From: Psychrobacter sp. NG254
GTDB lineage: Bacteria; Pseudomonadota; Gammaproteobacteria; Pseudomonadales; Moraxellaceae
Assembly (NCBI RefSeq): GCF_015277735.1
Contig: NZ_JADHDA010000003.1
Span: 466,455 to 530,454, forward strand
DNA length: 64,000 nucleotides
Direction: 5' to 3'
Shown piece after piece: positions 1 to 7,934 of the stretch. Under the pieces are notes generated by a model. That model was not told where the DNA came from, ran no database searches, and worked only from the letters and a program-made list of their open reading frames with translations. Each line of letters starts with the position of its first letter. Position 1 is the first letter of the stretch. The position numbers were made by a program, and so were the translations under genes.

Positions 1-801
1 ATCATGAAAATGGGTATGGTCAAAGGCTATGACGGCGGTGAGGACTACGAAGACTATCTGTACTGGCAAGGCTATATTAACGAAACGGGCAAATTAGTCA
101 TACCTGTTGAGCATCAAGCACCGATGACTGGTGGATATTACATTGATTTTCGAGATTTCCAAGAAGGTATGGTAGCCGCATATAAAGACGGTAAATATGG
201 CTATATGAATAAGTCAGGGAAAATGACCATACCTTACTTATATCAGAGTGCTGGTGATTTCAATGATGGGCTGGCAGTGGTCAGTAAGGACGATAAATTT
301 GGAGCAATTGATAAAACAGGTAAAACAGTCGTGCCATTTAAATTTAATTGGCTAGATGACTATTCAGAAGGGTTGGCCAGATATAACACGTCTACATTGG
401 GTGATGAAGATAGCAAAACAGGCTTTGTGGATACCACTGGCAAAACCGTGATAGCAGCCAAATGGGATGAGGCAATGGAGTTTTTAGAAGGATTGTCTGC
501 TGTCAAGATTGGAGATTATAGAAGTGGTAAATGGGGCGTCATCGATAAAACAGGTAAGGTCATTGTTTCACCAAAATATGACATGGCTTATATAGAACCA
601 ATGGGGGATGCGGTAGATGTCGATGGCGGCCGCTATGAAAATGGAAAGCTCGATGTTTATAACCTAAATACCAAAGGTGCTAATGCTTATGATGAGGGCT
701 ATGACAGTATCACGCGCTATACGCTAGACCACCAAGGCAAAGTGCTCTCCAAAAAAACCTATACAGATTGGAGTGAGATAGATCAAGAACGCTATCCGTA
801 A
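1..801 (+). CDS. WG-repeat protein, 5' end cut by window edge
   Basis: The protein is built almost wholly from WG (KWG) beta-repeats. Recurring units of about 45-60 residues contain G-hydrophobic-hydrophobic-D-x-T-G-K-x-V(I)-x-P or close variants, with KFGAIDKTGK, KTGFVDTTGK and KWGVIDKTGK clearly visible. WG-repeat proteins are often secreted or surface-anchored, and their biochemical role is poorly defined. The first in-frame ATG is at position 4, but no signal peptide follows it and the reading frame is open to the window edge. The real start is therefore probably upstream, outside the window. No function can be assigned beyond a likely binding or scaffold repeat fold. Confidence 0.75.
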   Translation: MMKMGMVKGYDGGEDYEDYLYWQGYINETGKLVIPVEHQAPMTGGYYIDFRDFQEGMVAAYKDGKYGYMNKSGKMTIPYLYQSAGDFNDGLAVVSKDDKFGAIDKTGKTVVPFKFNWLDDYSEGLARYNTSTLGDEDSKTGFVDTTGKTVIAAKWDEAMEFLEGLSAVKIGDYRSGKWGVIDKTGKVIVSPKYDMAYIEPMGDAVDVDGGRYENGKLDVYNLNTKGANAYDEGYDSITRYTLDHQGKVLSKKTYTDWSEIDQERYP

Positions 802-917
802 AACGATCAGTAACTTCTAAAATATATCATCAAAGATGCATATTTACTGAGATCTAAAAGTGAGCCACATAGAAAAATAACAGTACTCAATCTATTTAAA
901 TTTATAGGAAAAATCTC

Positions 918-1439
918 ATGTTCAAAAAGACAAGCATGCTATTAGCAGCATCGATAATTATCTTAGGTCTATCCTCTACGGCTAATGCAGCACCTAAAAC
1001 GAAATATGGTGTCACAGTGGTTGAGTGTGATTTTGATTATGAGGACGAGAAATTTTGCACAGACAGTCGTTTGAAAAGCTATGCAACCGTTATGAAAGAA
1101 CGTAAGCCTAACTTCAATGGTAATCAGGTTATCTATATCTTTGACACCAATATCACAGGGTACGTCAACAAAAAACCTTATCGCTTAGTCGTGATTGACC
1201 CTGCTAAGAAGACAGTAGTGCCTTTTGGTTATTCATTATCAGCGGCAACTGGATCAAATGGTAAGCCAATAATTGTTAACAAGAAAGGTGATACGATTGA
1301 TTTTGATTTTAGTATCAAATCTAACCGCTTTTGTTTTTCTGGTGATATCGATGCTTATAGAATGTCTGACAGCTATGTAGATCAACCTTTTTGCTTTAAA
1401 TACGATAAAGCTCAAAAAGATATGATGAGAGAGTATTAA
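918..1439 (+). CDS. Small secreted protein of unknown function
   Basis: The 173-residue product starts with a clear Sec signal peptide (residues 1-24: basic start, hydrophobic core, cleavage after ANA). The mature part contains four or more cysteines (in VECDFD, KFCTDS, RFCFSG and PFCFKY), consistent with disulfides in the periplasm or outside the cell. A weak ribosome site (AGGAAA) precedes the ATG. I do not recognise a family. It is followed by a hairpin terminator and looks monocistronic. Confidence 0.7.
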   Translation: MFKKTSMLLAASIIILGLSSTANAAPKTKYGVTVVECDFDYEDEKFCTDSRLKSYATVMKERKPNFNGNQVIYIFDTNITGYVNKKPYRLVVIDPAKKTVVPFGYSLSAATGSNGKPIIVNKKGDTIDFDFSIKSNRFCFSGDIDAYRMSDSYVDQPFCFKYDKAQKDMMREY

Positions 1440-1466
1440 AACTCACTGTCCTCAAATAATGTATAG

Positions 1467-1499
1467 AAGGTGATGAGCGAAACGTTCATCGCCTTTTTA
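1467..1499 (+). terminator. Rho-independent terminator after the secreted protein
   Basis: A 10-base stem (AAGGTGATGA with TCATCGCCTT, one G-T pair) with a short loop is followed by a T-rich tail. It lies about 30 bases after the stop codon of the secreted-protein gene. Confidence 0.75.
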
Positions 1500-1614
1500 T
1501 TTATAGAAAGCAACTCTGTATTACTCTCATGCTATTTAAGTGATTTTATAATCGAACCTAGAAAATAAAATTATATGTAGTCAGATATACTAACCTTTAT
1601 GATAAATATATAGG

Positions 1615-2108
1615 TTTGATCTATCACGTGCGGTTTGGTATTTATCGATAACATGATGTATCTGACAGGCTTTTATCCAGTAAACGATCATATCGATAAT
1701 AAGGAGTTGTTAAAAGCACATCGCAATTTTGCAATTAACCGTATTACCCAAGCTAGCATAATAAATAAGTTAATACCTGACTGGGTAGGGCGTGACGTTT
1801 TTACATTAAATAGCTTACAGAAGCTAGGCAAGCTAGAGTTTGGTAAAAATGTTGAAATCAACTTGGTTTTAAAAGTACAGAAATATGCCTGTCAGCATCT
1901 TTATGAGCGCCCACTATCGATAAATCAGCAAATTACTATTATCGATGACACTTAGAATCAGGTCAGCGCTACGGTTGCTAATACTACTCGTCTGCAAGAT
2001 TGGCTGGTAAGTATGTCGCAATTGTCCGTCGTCATTGAACCATTAGAGTTAAAGATAGTTATTCTTGAGCATCTAGAAAGTGGTATGCAGCTTTATAATA
2101 ACGATTAA
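1615..2108 (+). pseudogene. Decayed WYL-domain transcriptional regulator (C-terminal remnant)
   Basis: In one frame the region reads ITCGLVFIDNMMYLTGFYP followed by a WYL-like middle part. An in-frame TAG at about 1953-1955 interrupts it, and it then continues in the same frame (VSATVANTTRLQDWLVSM...IVILEHLESGM) to a TAA at 2106-2108. The YLTGFYP segment and the terminal WL-x-hydrophobic and L-G-like pattern are typical of WYL effector-domain regulators. The N-terminal winged-helix part is missing and no good start codon or ribosome site exists, so this is a remnant. WYL regulators commonly control defence islands (established knowledge). Its place just upstream of one is suggestive only. Confidence 0.6.
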
Positions 2109-2812
2109 TGATGTCACCCAACGAGGAACCATGTATGACAGTAAATAGTATATCTAAAGATCAAGAGTCTCTAACAAATAATATTGCTCAAGAGCCTGAT
2201 AACGAGCTTCGGATAAAACCTATCTCTTTTACCATGTTATACACACTGCAGGCAGGTGATTATCGCTTGTCTGAGGTTGGATTTATTATCATTGATGATG
2301 GTTGGAGTGAAAACTCACTGCTAGACCTAAAACATAAAACAGGTTTGGGAACACTGTTTGCTCTGCAAACTACGGACAAGCTCATTAATAAGTTCGAGGT
2401 GATAGACGGTATTATTATTTGTGAATCTGATGAAGTCGAGCAGGTGATGACAGTCTTCGAATCGGTACTATCGGTGCAAGATAAAGTTGGTATAGATGTT
2501 AACGATATCAAAAGATCCTGCGGGGCTGAAAAGTCTGCCAAGTTTATACAGACTACTGTAATGGGTGCAGCTGATTCAGAGCAATTAGAGACAGCCGTTA
2601 ATCATCTGCTCAATCAAATTCCTGAAGGTCTTAGTATCGAGTATATGATGCTTGATATTGAAAGCGATCATAAACTATCTCTTGATGAGTTTTTTATCGT
2701 CATAACTGCTATTGAAAGTCGGATTGCTGATGATGCAGAAGTGTTTTACGGTAATAGGATGGTTGATAAACCTGACCATTGCTGGGTAGGAGCGATGTAT
2801 GTGGCTGGTTAG
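2108..2812 (+). CDS. FtsZ-like C-terminal-domain protein lacking the GTPase signature (paralog A)
   Basis: This 234-residue soluble protein has no signal peptide. Residues from about 130 onward can be laid against the FtsZ C-terminal domain. GIDVNDIKRS matches the VDFADVR region, and TTVMGAADSEQLETAVNHLL matches the MGSGxASGxxRAxxA helix. KLSLDEFFIVITAIESRIADDAEVFYGN matches the DLxLDEFxxVGxxIxxxxxxxATVVxGT block, and WVGAMYVAG matches the RVTVVATG end strand. The middle part (GFIIIDDGWSENSLLDL...IDGIIICESDEV) resembles the second half of the FtsZ nucleotide domain, but the tubulin signature GGGTGTG is absent. A start at 2108 overlaps the preceding remnant by one base. An internal ATG at 2135 follows AGGA and may be the real start. 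Function is unknown. The fold call is inference from eye alignment. Confidence 0.55.
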   Translation: MMSPNEEPCMTVNSISKDQESLTNNIAQEPDNELRIKPISFTMLYTLQAGDYRLSEVGFIIIDDGWSENSLLDLKHKTGLGTLFALQTTDKLINKFEVIDGIIICESDEVEQVMTVFESVLSVQDKVGIDVNDIKRSCGAEKSAKFIQTTVMGAADSEQLETAVNHLLNQIPEGLSIEYMMLDIESDHKLSLDEFFIVITAIESRIADDAEVFYGNRMVDKPDHCWVGAMYVAG

Positions 2813-2901
2813 CCTAGCATTAACTATACATGGTTTTACTCACGTTGTGAGCGTGTCAGGTAAATGAGAGTTCATTACTTAAATTGCAAGGAGTGCAGAA
2901 A

Positions 2902-3354
2902 ATGACAACGACAGATAAAGATTTATTTGATGATTTTATTCAAGCTCAAAATACTATCTATTCACAAGTGATTGAAGAGCTGACCCATGGTCACAAGCGC
3001 ACGCATTGGATGTGGTTTATTTTTCCACAGATAAAAGGGTTAGGTCACAGTAAAATGTCTCGACGATTTGCAATAGGGAGTCTGGAGCAAGCGAAAGCGT
3101 ATTTGCAGCATGAGGTGCTTGGAGCACGGCTAATAGAGTGTACTGAAATACTGCTGTTGCATCCTGATAAAAGCGCTTTAAACATCTTTGGTTCACCGGA
3201 CAATTTGAAGCTGCAATCTTCGCTAACATTATTTGCTTTTGCCGCTGGTAACAAGTGTGTATTTGAGCAGCTTTTATATCAGTTTTATGCAGGCAGTTAC
3301 GATATAAACACTATCAATATGCTAAGGCAAATGAATGACCAGCAATATAAGTAG
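2902..3354 (+). CDS. DUF1810 family protein
   Basis: The 150-residue product matches the DUF1810 pattern: F-x-x-AQ near the start, THWMWFIFPQIKGLG-S at residues 33-50, then LG-RL-E, IFG-PD-LK-SS-TLF near residue 105 and FY-G at the end. The family is widespread in bacteria and has no firm biochemical role. I chose the ATG at 2902 because AAGGAG at 2888-2893 sits at proper spacing. The longer TTG start at 2884 has no site. It sits between the two FtsZ-like paralogs. Confidence 0.8.
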   Translation: MTTTDKDLFDDFIQAQNTIYSQVIEELTHGHKRTHWMWFIFPQIKGLGHSKMSRRFAIGSLEQAKAYLQHEVLGARLIECTEILLLHPDKSALNIFGSPDNLKLQSSLTLFAFAAGNKCVFEQLLYQFYAGSYDINTINMLRQMNDQQYK

Positions 3355-3543
3355 ACAAAACGGAATAATTTTTAACTAGCACTAAAACTTGATACTTCCA
3401 ACCATACCAAGAAACATTAATTATCGGTGAGTATAGTCAGTTCAATATAATTTCGATACAAGGAAACCGAGTGCAAGTTATACATTAGTATGCTTAGCGA
3501 GGTTAACGCTGTCATTCTTTTATAGAGGATTGACTATATAGCG

Positions 3544-4170
3544 ATGAAATGCCATATGGACGAATCATATATAGATGACACACCTAATGCATTCCTATAC
3601 CAACGAATTATGGATCGTTACCCTAAGTCTGCTATTGGTTGTTTTATTATCAGCGAGGATTGGGATGAGCAGGCGCTACTAGAGCTAAAAAAGGAGTCAG
3701 AGGCTTGGTTTTTAGTGGGATTGCAAATAGATAATAGTGAATTTGAGCACTTAAATATCATAGAGGGCATTATTAGATGTCAGCCTGATGAAGTAAAAGA
3801 TGTTACCGAGCTACTTGATGTAAACGCTGCAAGTACCATCATCGGTATAGATGTTGTAGATATTAAAAGTTTATTTGAGTGTGGCAATTTATTCCAGTTC
3901 ATTCAAGCAAGTGCCACAGGTGAATCTGAATCAGATTTAATAAAAGTAACAACACATAAGCTAGTGAATCAACTTTCAACAGCACGCCATACTAAAGGGT
4001 TGTTTATTGGAATGGAGAGCGTTCAAAGCTTACTAATGGAAGCTTTTGCTTACGTAGCAGATGCTGTTGAAGGATTTTTATCTAATATTGGTGAATCTAT
4101 ATATTACCGCTCAAGTATGACTGATGAGCTCAATATTTTTCATTTAAAAGCGATTTATGCTTTGGCTTAG
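3544..4170 (+). CDS. FtsZ-like C-terminal-domain protein lacking the GTPase signature (paralog B)
   Basis: This 208-residue protein is a divergent paralog of the gene at 2108. It shares the order GCFIISEDWDEQALLEL, IIEGIIRCQPDEV, IGIDVVDIKSLF, FIQASATGES and the closing strand LKAIYALA. As in paralog A, the pattern follows the second half of FtsZ (D-V-DIK helix, small-residue loop before a long helix, final beta strand) without GGGTGTG. It cannot bind GTP by the usual loop. It could be a partner or antagonist of FtsZ-type filaments, or simply use the same fold. The weak ribosome site AGAGGA precedes the ATG by about 18 bases, so the start is uncertain. Confidence 0.5.
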   Translation: MKCHMDESYIDDTPNAFLYQRIMDRYPKSAIGCFIISEDWDEQALLELKKESEAWFLVGLQIDNSEFEHLNIIEGIIRCQPDEVKDVTELLDVNAASTIIGIDVVDIKSLFECGNLFQFIQASATGESESDLIKVTTHKLVNQLSTARHTKGLFIGMESVQSLLMEAFAYVADAVEGFLSNIGESIYYRSSMTDELNIFHLKAIYALA

Positions 4171-4306
4171 CTGATACTATTTATATAAAACCGTTTAATT
4201 TTAATTATTGTTACCTTTAAATATCTTAGAGTTGCACTTGAAGAATAAAAAAATAGCTATGTAATCTCAGTAGCAGAAAAAATTTAAATCTAATAGGTAT
4301 AGATTA

Positions 4307-5803
4307 ATGACTCCATCGAATGTTAATAATGCAGGCTACAAAGTAATAAAAATTTCAGAGTTTTTATCTAAAGAAGAGTATCTAGATAAAAAATTAGTAA
4401 TACCAGTCTATCAACGACCTTATCGCTGGACAGCAACAAACATAGTTGATTTACTGTCAGATCTGTACTACCAGTGTAAAAGAATGGGTCATAGGTTAGG
4501 CAGTCCTGATAATCCAGATAATTTTTATCGCTTAGGAACTGTGGTTTTACACCAATATGTTAATAATAGAAGTCATCAGACAAATGCTGACTTAGTTGAT
4601 GGTCAGCAACGTACATTAACGTTGCTGTTAATAATGAAATCAGCTTTTGAATCAAACAGGTTCGCAGAGCAGTTTAATAGTTTTATGCCTTTAGAAATAG
4701 AGCTCCCTGACTGTAGTGAAACTCAGGAAAACTTAAGTAAAAATTATGAACTTATTAGAAGACATGTGAATAGTCCAGAATTTACTCCTGAAGTTTTAGA
4801 TTTTCTACTTAATCATTGTGAAGTAGTTCAAGTAACACTTCACGATTTATCAGAAGCTTTTCAGTTCTTCGATTCACAGAATGCACGTGGACTTGATTTA
4901 AATCCTCACGACTTGCTAAAAGCATTCCACTTACGCGAGTTTCCTGATTCTGAAAGTCTTTTAAAACAGAGCGTTGTTGAATTTTGGGAGCAGCAAAACA
5001 CTAAAAGTCTAGAGCTTTTATTTGCTAACTATCTTTACCCTATTCGCCGCTGGAGTCTTGGAAAGCAAGCTGTACACTTCTCTAAGTCTGAGGTTAATGT
5101 CTTCAAAGGTATGAAATTAGATAGCGATAGTTATCCTTTTCAACAAAATTTAAAGATAATTCACAATACGGTCGACAGCTATAACCATCATGCACATCGA
5201 TTGCTTGATCAACAAACAATGGCATACCCATTTCAATTAACTCAAACCTTAATTAATGGACGCCGTTTTTTTGAGTGGGTTGCGCATTATCAGAAGATGA
5301 TCCAGCCATTATTGAACAAAAATATAGGTAGCAATTCTCAGGAATGGCTCTATACCATAACAAGTAACCACCACACTGAAACAGGAATATCTATTAAAGA
5401 AATAGCAAAAAGACCAACAGCATTTAATATTTTTTTAGTGCTTAACACCGATTTGCCTGGGTATTCTTACAAGGGACGCTCAAGAAGAGGCGACCAATAT
5501 GTACGGCGTATGTTTGATGCATTAGTCCTATGCTACTACGATCGTTTTGGAAGTCATAATTTACCGCGAGCCATAGAATATATATTTATTTGGGCTTATT
5601 CATTACGTTTAGAGAAGAAAAGTGTTTACTTAGAAAGTATTGAAAAGCATATTGGGACAGATAATTTATTTGAGCGTTTACAGCAATCATTATCTTCCGT
5701 CGATTTCTTGAGTAAACCCTTACCACAGCCTAAAAAGGTAGATGTAACGAATGTTGAGGGTATCAGAGAGCTGTTTACAAAGCTTGGCTACCTGCCAACT
5801 TAA
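4307..5803 (+). CDS. DUF262 (GmrS-like) protein without HNH domain
   Basis: The N-terminal half is a DUF262 (ParB/sulfiredoxin-fold nucleotidase-like) domain. It shows VIPVYQRPYRW at residues 31-41, VDGQQRTLTLL at about 97-107 and NARGLDLNPHDLLKAF at about 192-207. DUF262 proteins include GmrS of the GmrSD type IV restriction enzymes, where the domain hydrolyses NTP to drive cleavage of modified DNA. The C-terminal half is helical and lacks the DUF1524 HNH motif, so this protein is probably not a nuclease on its own. Only 17 bases separate it from the next DUF262 gene, so the two are co-transcribed and may act together. It opens the defence island. Confidence 0.85.
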   Translation: MTPSNVNNAGYKVIKISEFLSKEEYLDKKLVIPVYQRPYRWTATNIVDLLSDLYYQCKRMGHRLGSPDNPDNFYRLGTVVLHQYVNNRSHQTNADLVDGQQRTLTLLLIMKSAFESNRFAEQFNSFMPLEIELPDCSETQENLSKNYELIRRHVNSPEFTPEVLDFLLNHCEVVQVTLHDLSEAFQFFDSQNARGLDLNPHDLLKAFHLREFPDSESLLKQSVVEFWEQQNTKSLELLFANYLYPIRRWSLGKQAVHFSKSEVNVFKGMKLDSDSYPFQQNLKIIHNTVDSYNHHAHRLLDQQTMAYPFQLTQTLINGRRFFEWVAHYQKMIQPLLNKNIGSNSQEWLYTITSNHHTETGISIKEIAKRPTAFNIFLVLNTDLPGYSYKGRSRRGDQYVRRMFDALVLCYYDRFGSHNLPRAIEYIFIWAYSLRLEKKSVYLESIEKHIGTDNLFERLQQSLSSVDFLSKPLPQPKKVDVTNVEGIRELFTKLGYLPT

Positions 5804-5820
5804 TAAAAAAGGATAAAAAA

Positions 5821-7863
5821 ATGAGTAGTAACAAAGAATATAGCCTGACAATACAAACACTACTCAACGAAGATAATTACAGAATTCCTGTTTATCAACG
5901 TAACTATGACTGGGAAGAGGCTCAAATTAGACAGCTCATAAATGATATTCAGGATTTTTCTTTAAAAGTTAACTCTCAAACATACTATTTAGGTAGTCTA
6001 GTAGTACACAAACAAGCAGATTTTTTTGAAATACTAGATGGACAGCAACGTTTCACAACTTTAAGCTTGATTGCGTGTTATTTGAAATATCGACTTCCCT
6101 CAATTTTTCCTGAATATAAGCGACCTAATTTATGTTTTGAAAGTCGACCAAAATCAGATTTAGCTATAAATAGAATTTTTGAAGTGTTTAATAGTCAAAC
6201 CAGTACTGATAATATATTTTCGAATTTGATTGAAACTAGCTATAGTAAGGAGTTTAACAGCTCAATATTTAATGGTTTTAAAATTATCGAAAGAGTGATT
6301 TCAGAAACATTTAAACAGGAAAATAAATTAGAAGTTTTTGCGAGTTATCTATTAAATAATGTTCAAATTTTTAGAATAATAGTACCAAAAAATACTGATG
6401 TTACTCACTACTTTGAAGTGATGAATAATCGTGGTGAACAGTTAGAGAAGCATGAGGTTGTTAAAGCTCACCTACTGTCTATTATCCAAGAAAGTGATTT
6501 ACATAACAAAGACATAGCTATGGCTACCCTCCAAAAAGTGTGGCTTGCTTGCGCAGATATGAATAGTTATGTGCAAACAGGTTTTTCAGTTGCTGAACGA
6601 AAAGCGATATTTGGTTCAAGTGCAGAAAATTTTATAATTGATAGCTTTGATAAGATTGCAATTGCCGTTTTGGGTAAAGATTATAAGAATAGTTCTGACG
6701 GAGAGAATAATAAATTTGAACCATTATCGTTAGCTACCTCTATTTATAAAGGTGCAATACATAGAACAGATAAACAACAAATAACTGATACTCGAGATAT
6801 TAAACAAGAGCGTTTTGATAGTGTAATAGATTTTCCTAACTTTTTAATGCATGTACTGCGTATTTATCATAGCCCTTCATCAAATTCTATTCAGGAACTT
6901 CCGGCATTAGATGATAAAAATCTACTCTCAGCATTTGATAATTTCAAAGATCCACAAGCTATTAAAGTAAAGGAGTTTATTTTCATTTTGCTCAAAACTC
7001 GCTATCTTTTTGATCGTTATATTATTAAAAGAGATAATGCTAGTAATAGAGAAAGTTGGGCTTTGAAGCGCTATAAATTGTATGAGAGCAGCTCAAGCAA
7101 TTATGTAGATAGTTTTAGTGGTGACGAAGATCATCTGAATGATAGTACGTTATCTTGCTTGATGCTTATATCAGCATTTCATGTTTCTTACCCAACCAAC
7201 TCTCGCAAAAATTGGTTATCTGCAGTACTGTATTGGTTAAGCCAAGATAAGTCCTCAGTACCAATTAATGCAGAAAATTATTTAGGGTTTTTAGAAAGTC
7301 TTGCGCAAGCTTTCATGGCGAATCGATACCTGATAGCTAAACCCAATGATTACTCAAAATTTATGTATGCTGATTGTGCAGAGCTCAGTGTACTACCATA
7401 TGAACTAAGCGATCCAAATTATGATTTTGAAAGTCACTTAGGGTATGACAAGGTTGCTGTTTTTGTTTTTAATTACTTAGATTATTTATTATGGAAAGAC
7501 AGCAATGTTTCTATTCCGAAGAAAAAAGAATTTAGATTTAGTTTCAAGAGTTCTAAAGAGCACTTCTCACCTCAGACTTCTAGAATCGATGAGATATTAC
7601 CTCAAGCTAAATTGCACAGTTTTGGCAATCTATGTTTAATGGGTAGCAGTGAGAATTCATCATTAAGTAACGATACTCCTAAACAGAAGACTGAGATACT
7701 AAATAGCCAACGTAATAGAATGGCGCCACTGAGTCTAAAGTTAGAGTTAATGATGCAAACTGCTCAAGAAAACTGGAACATTAAGACTATCGATTCACAT
7801 AGATATGATATGGTCAAAATCCTGCAGGAAGATATAGAACAAAAATTAAAACGTATAGCTTAA
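5821..7863 (+). CDS. DUF262/DUF1524 GmrSD-type restriction protein
   Basis: The 680-residue protein carries DUF262 motifs: PVYQRNYDWEE near residue 23, LDGQQRFTTLS at 72-82 and NNRGEQLEKHEVVKAH near 202. Near the C-terminus it has a DUF1524-like HNH signature: EHFSPQ at 579-584, then FGNLCLM and NSSLSND with a following K. This is the layout of full GmrSD enzymes, which cleave DNA with glucosylated or otherwise modified cytosine. The HNH part is divergent, so catalysis is likely but not certain. AAAAGGA precedes the ATG. It is followed after 71 bases by the helicase gene. Confidence 0.8.
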   Translation: MSSNKEYSLTIQTLLNEDNYRIPVYQRNYDWEEAQIRQLINDIQDFSLKVNSQTYYLGSLVVHKQADFFEILDGQQRFTTLSLIACYLKYRLPSIFPEYKRPNLCFESRPKSDLAINRIFEVFNSQTSTDNIFSNLIETSYSKEFNSSIFNGFKIIERVISETFKQENKLEVFASYLLNNVQIFRIIVPKNTDVTHYFEVMNNRGEQLEKHEVVKAHLLSIIQESDLHNKDIAMATLQKVWLACADMNSYVQTGFSVAERKAIFGSSAENFIIDSFDKIAIAVLGKDYKNSSDGENNKFEPLSLATSIYKGAIHRTDKQQITDTRDIKQERFDSVIDFPNFLMHVLRIYHSPSSNSIQELPALDDKNLLSAFDNFKDPQAIKVKEFIFILLKTRYLFDRYIIKRDNASNRESWALKRYKLYESSSSNYVDSFSGDEDHLNDSTLSCLMLISAFHVSYPTNSRKNWLSAVLYWLSQDKSSVPINAENYLGFLESLAQAFMANRYLIAKPNDYSKFMYADCAELSVLPYELSDPNYDFESHLGYDKVAVFVFNYLDYLLWKDSNVSIPKKKEFRFSFKSSKEHFSPQTSRIDEILPQAKLHSFGNLCLMGSSENSSLSNDTPKQKTEILNSQRNRMAPLSLKLELMMQTAQENWNIKTIDSHRYDMVKILQEDIEQKLKRIA

Positions 7864-7934
7864 TATGCTTGTTTCATTATTTTTAAATCTTCGGAATTTG
7901 TTGTTATATAAAAAAAGTAGATTAAGGAACAGTA

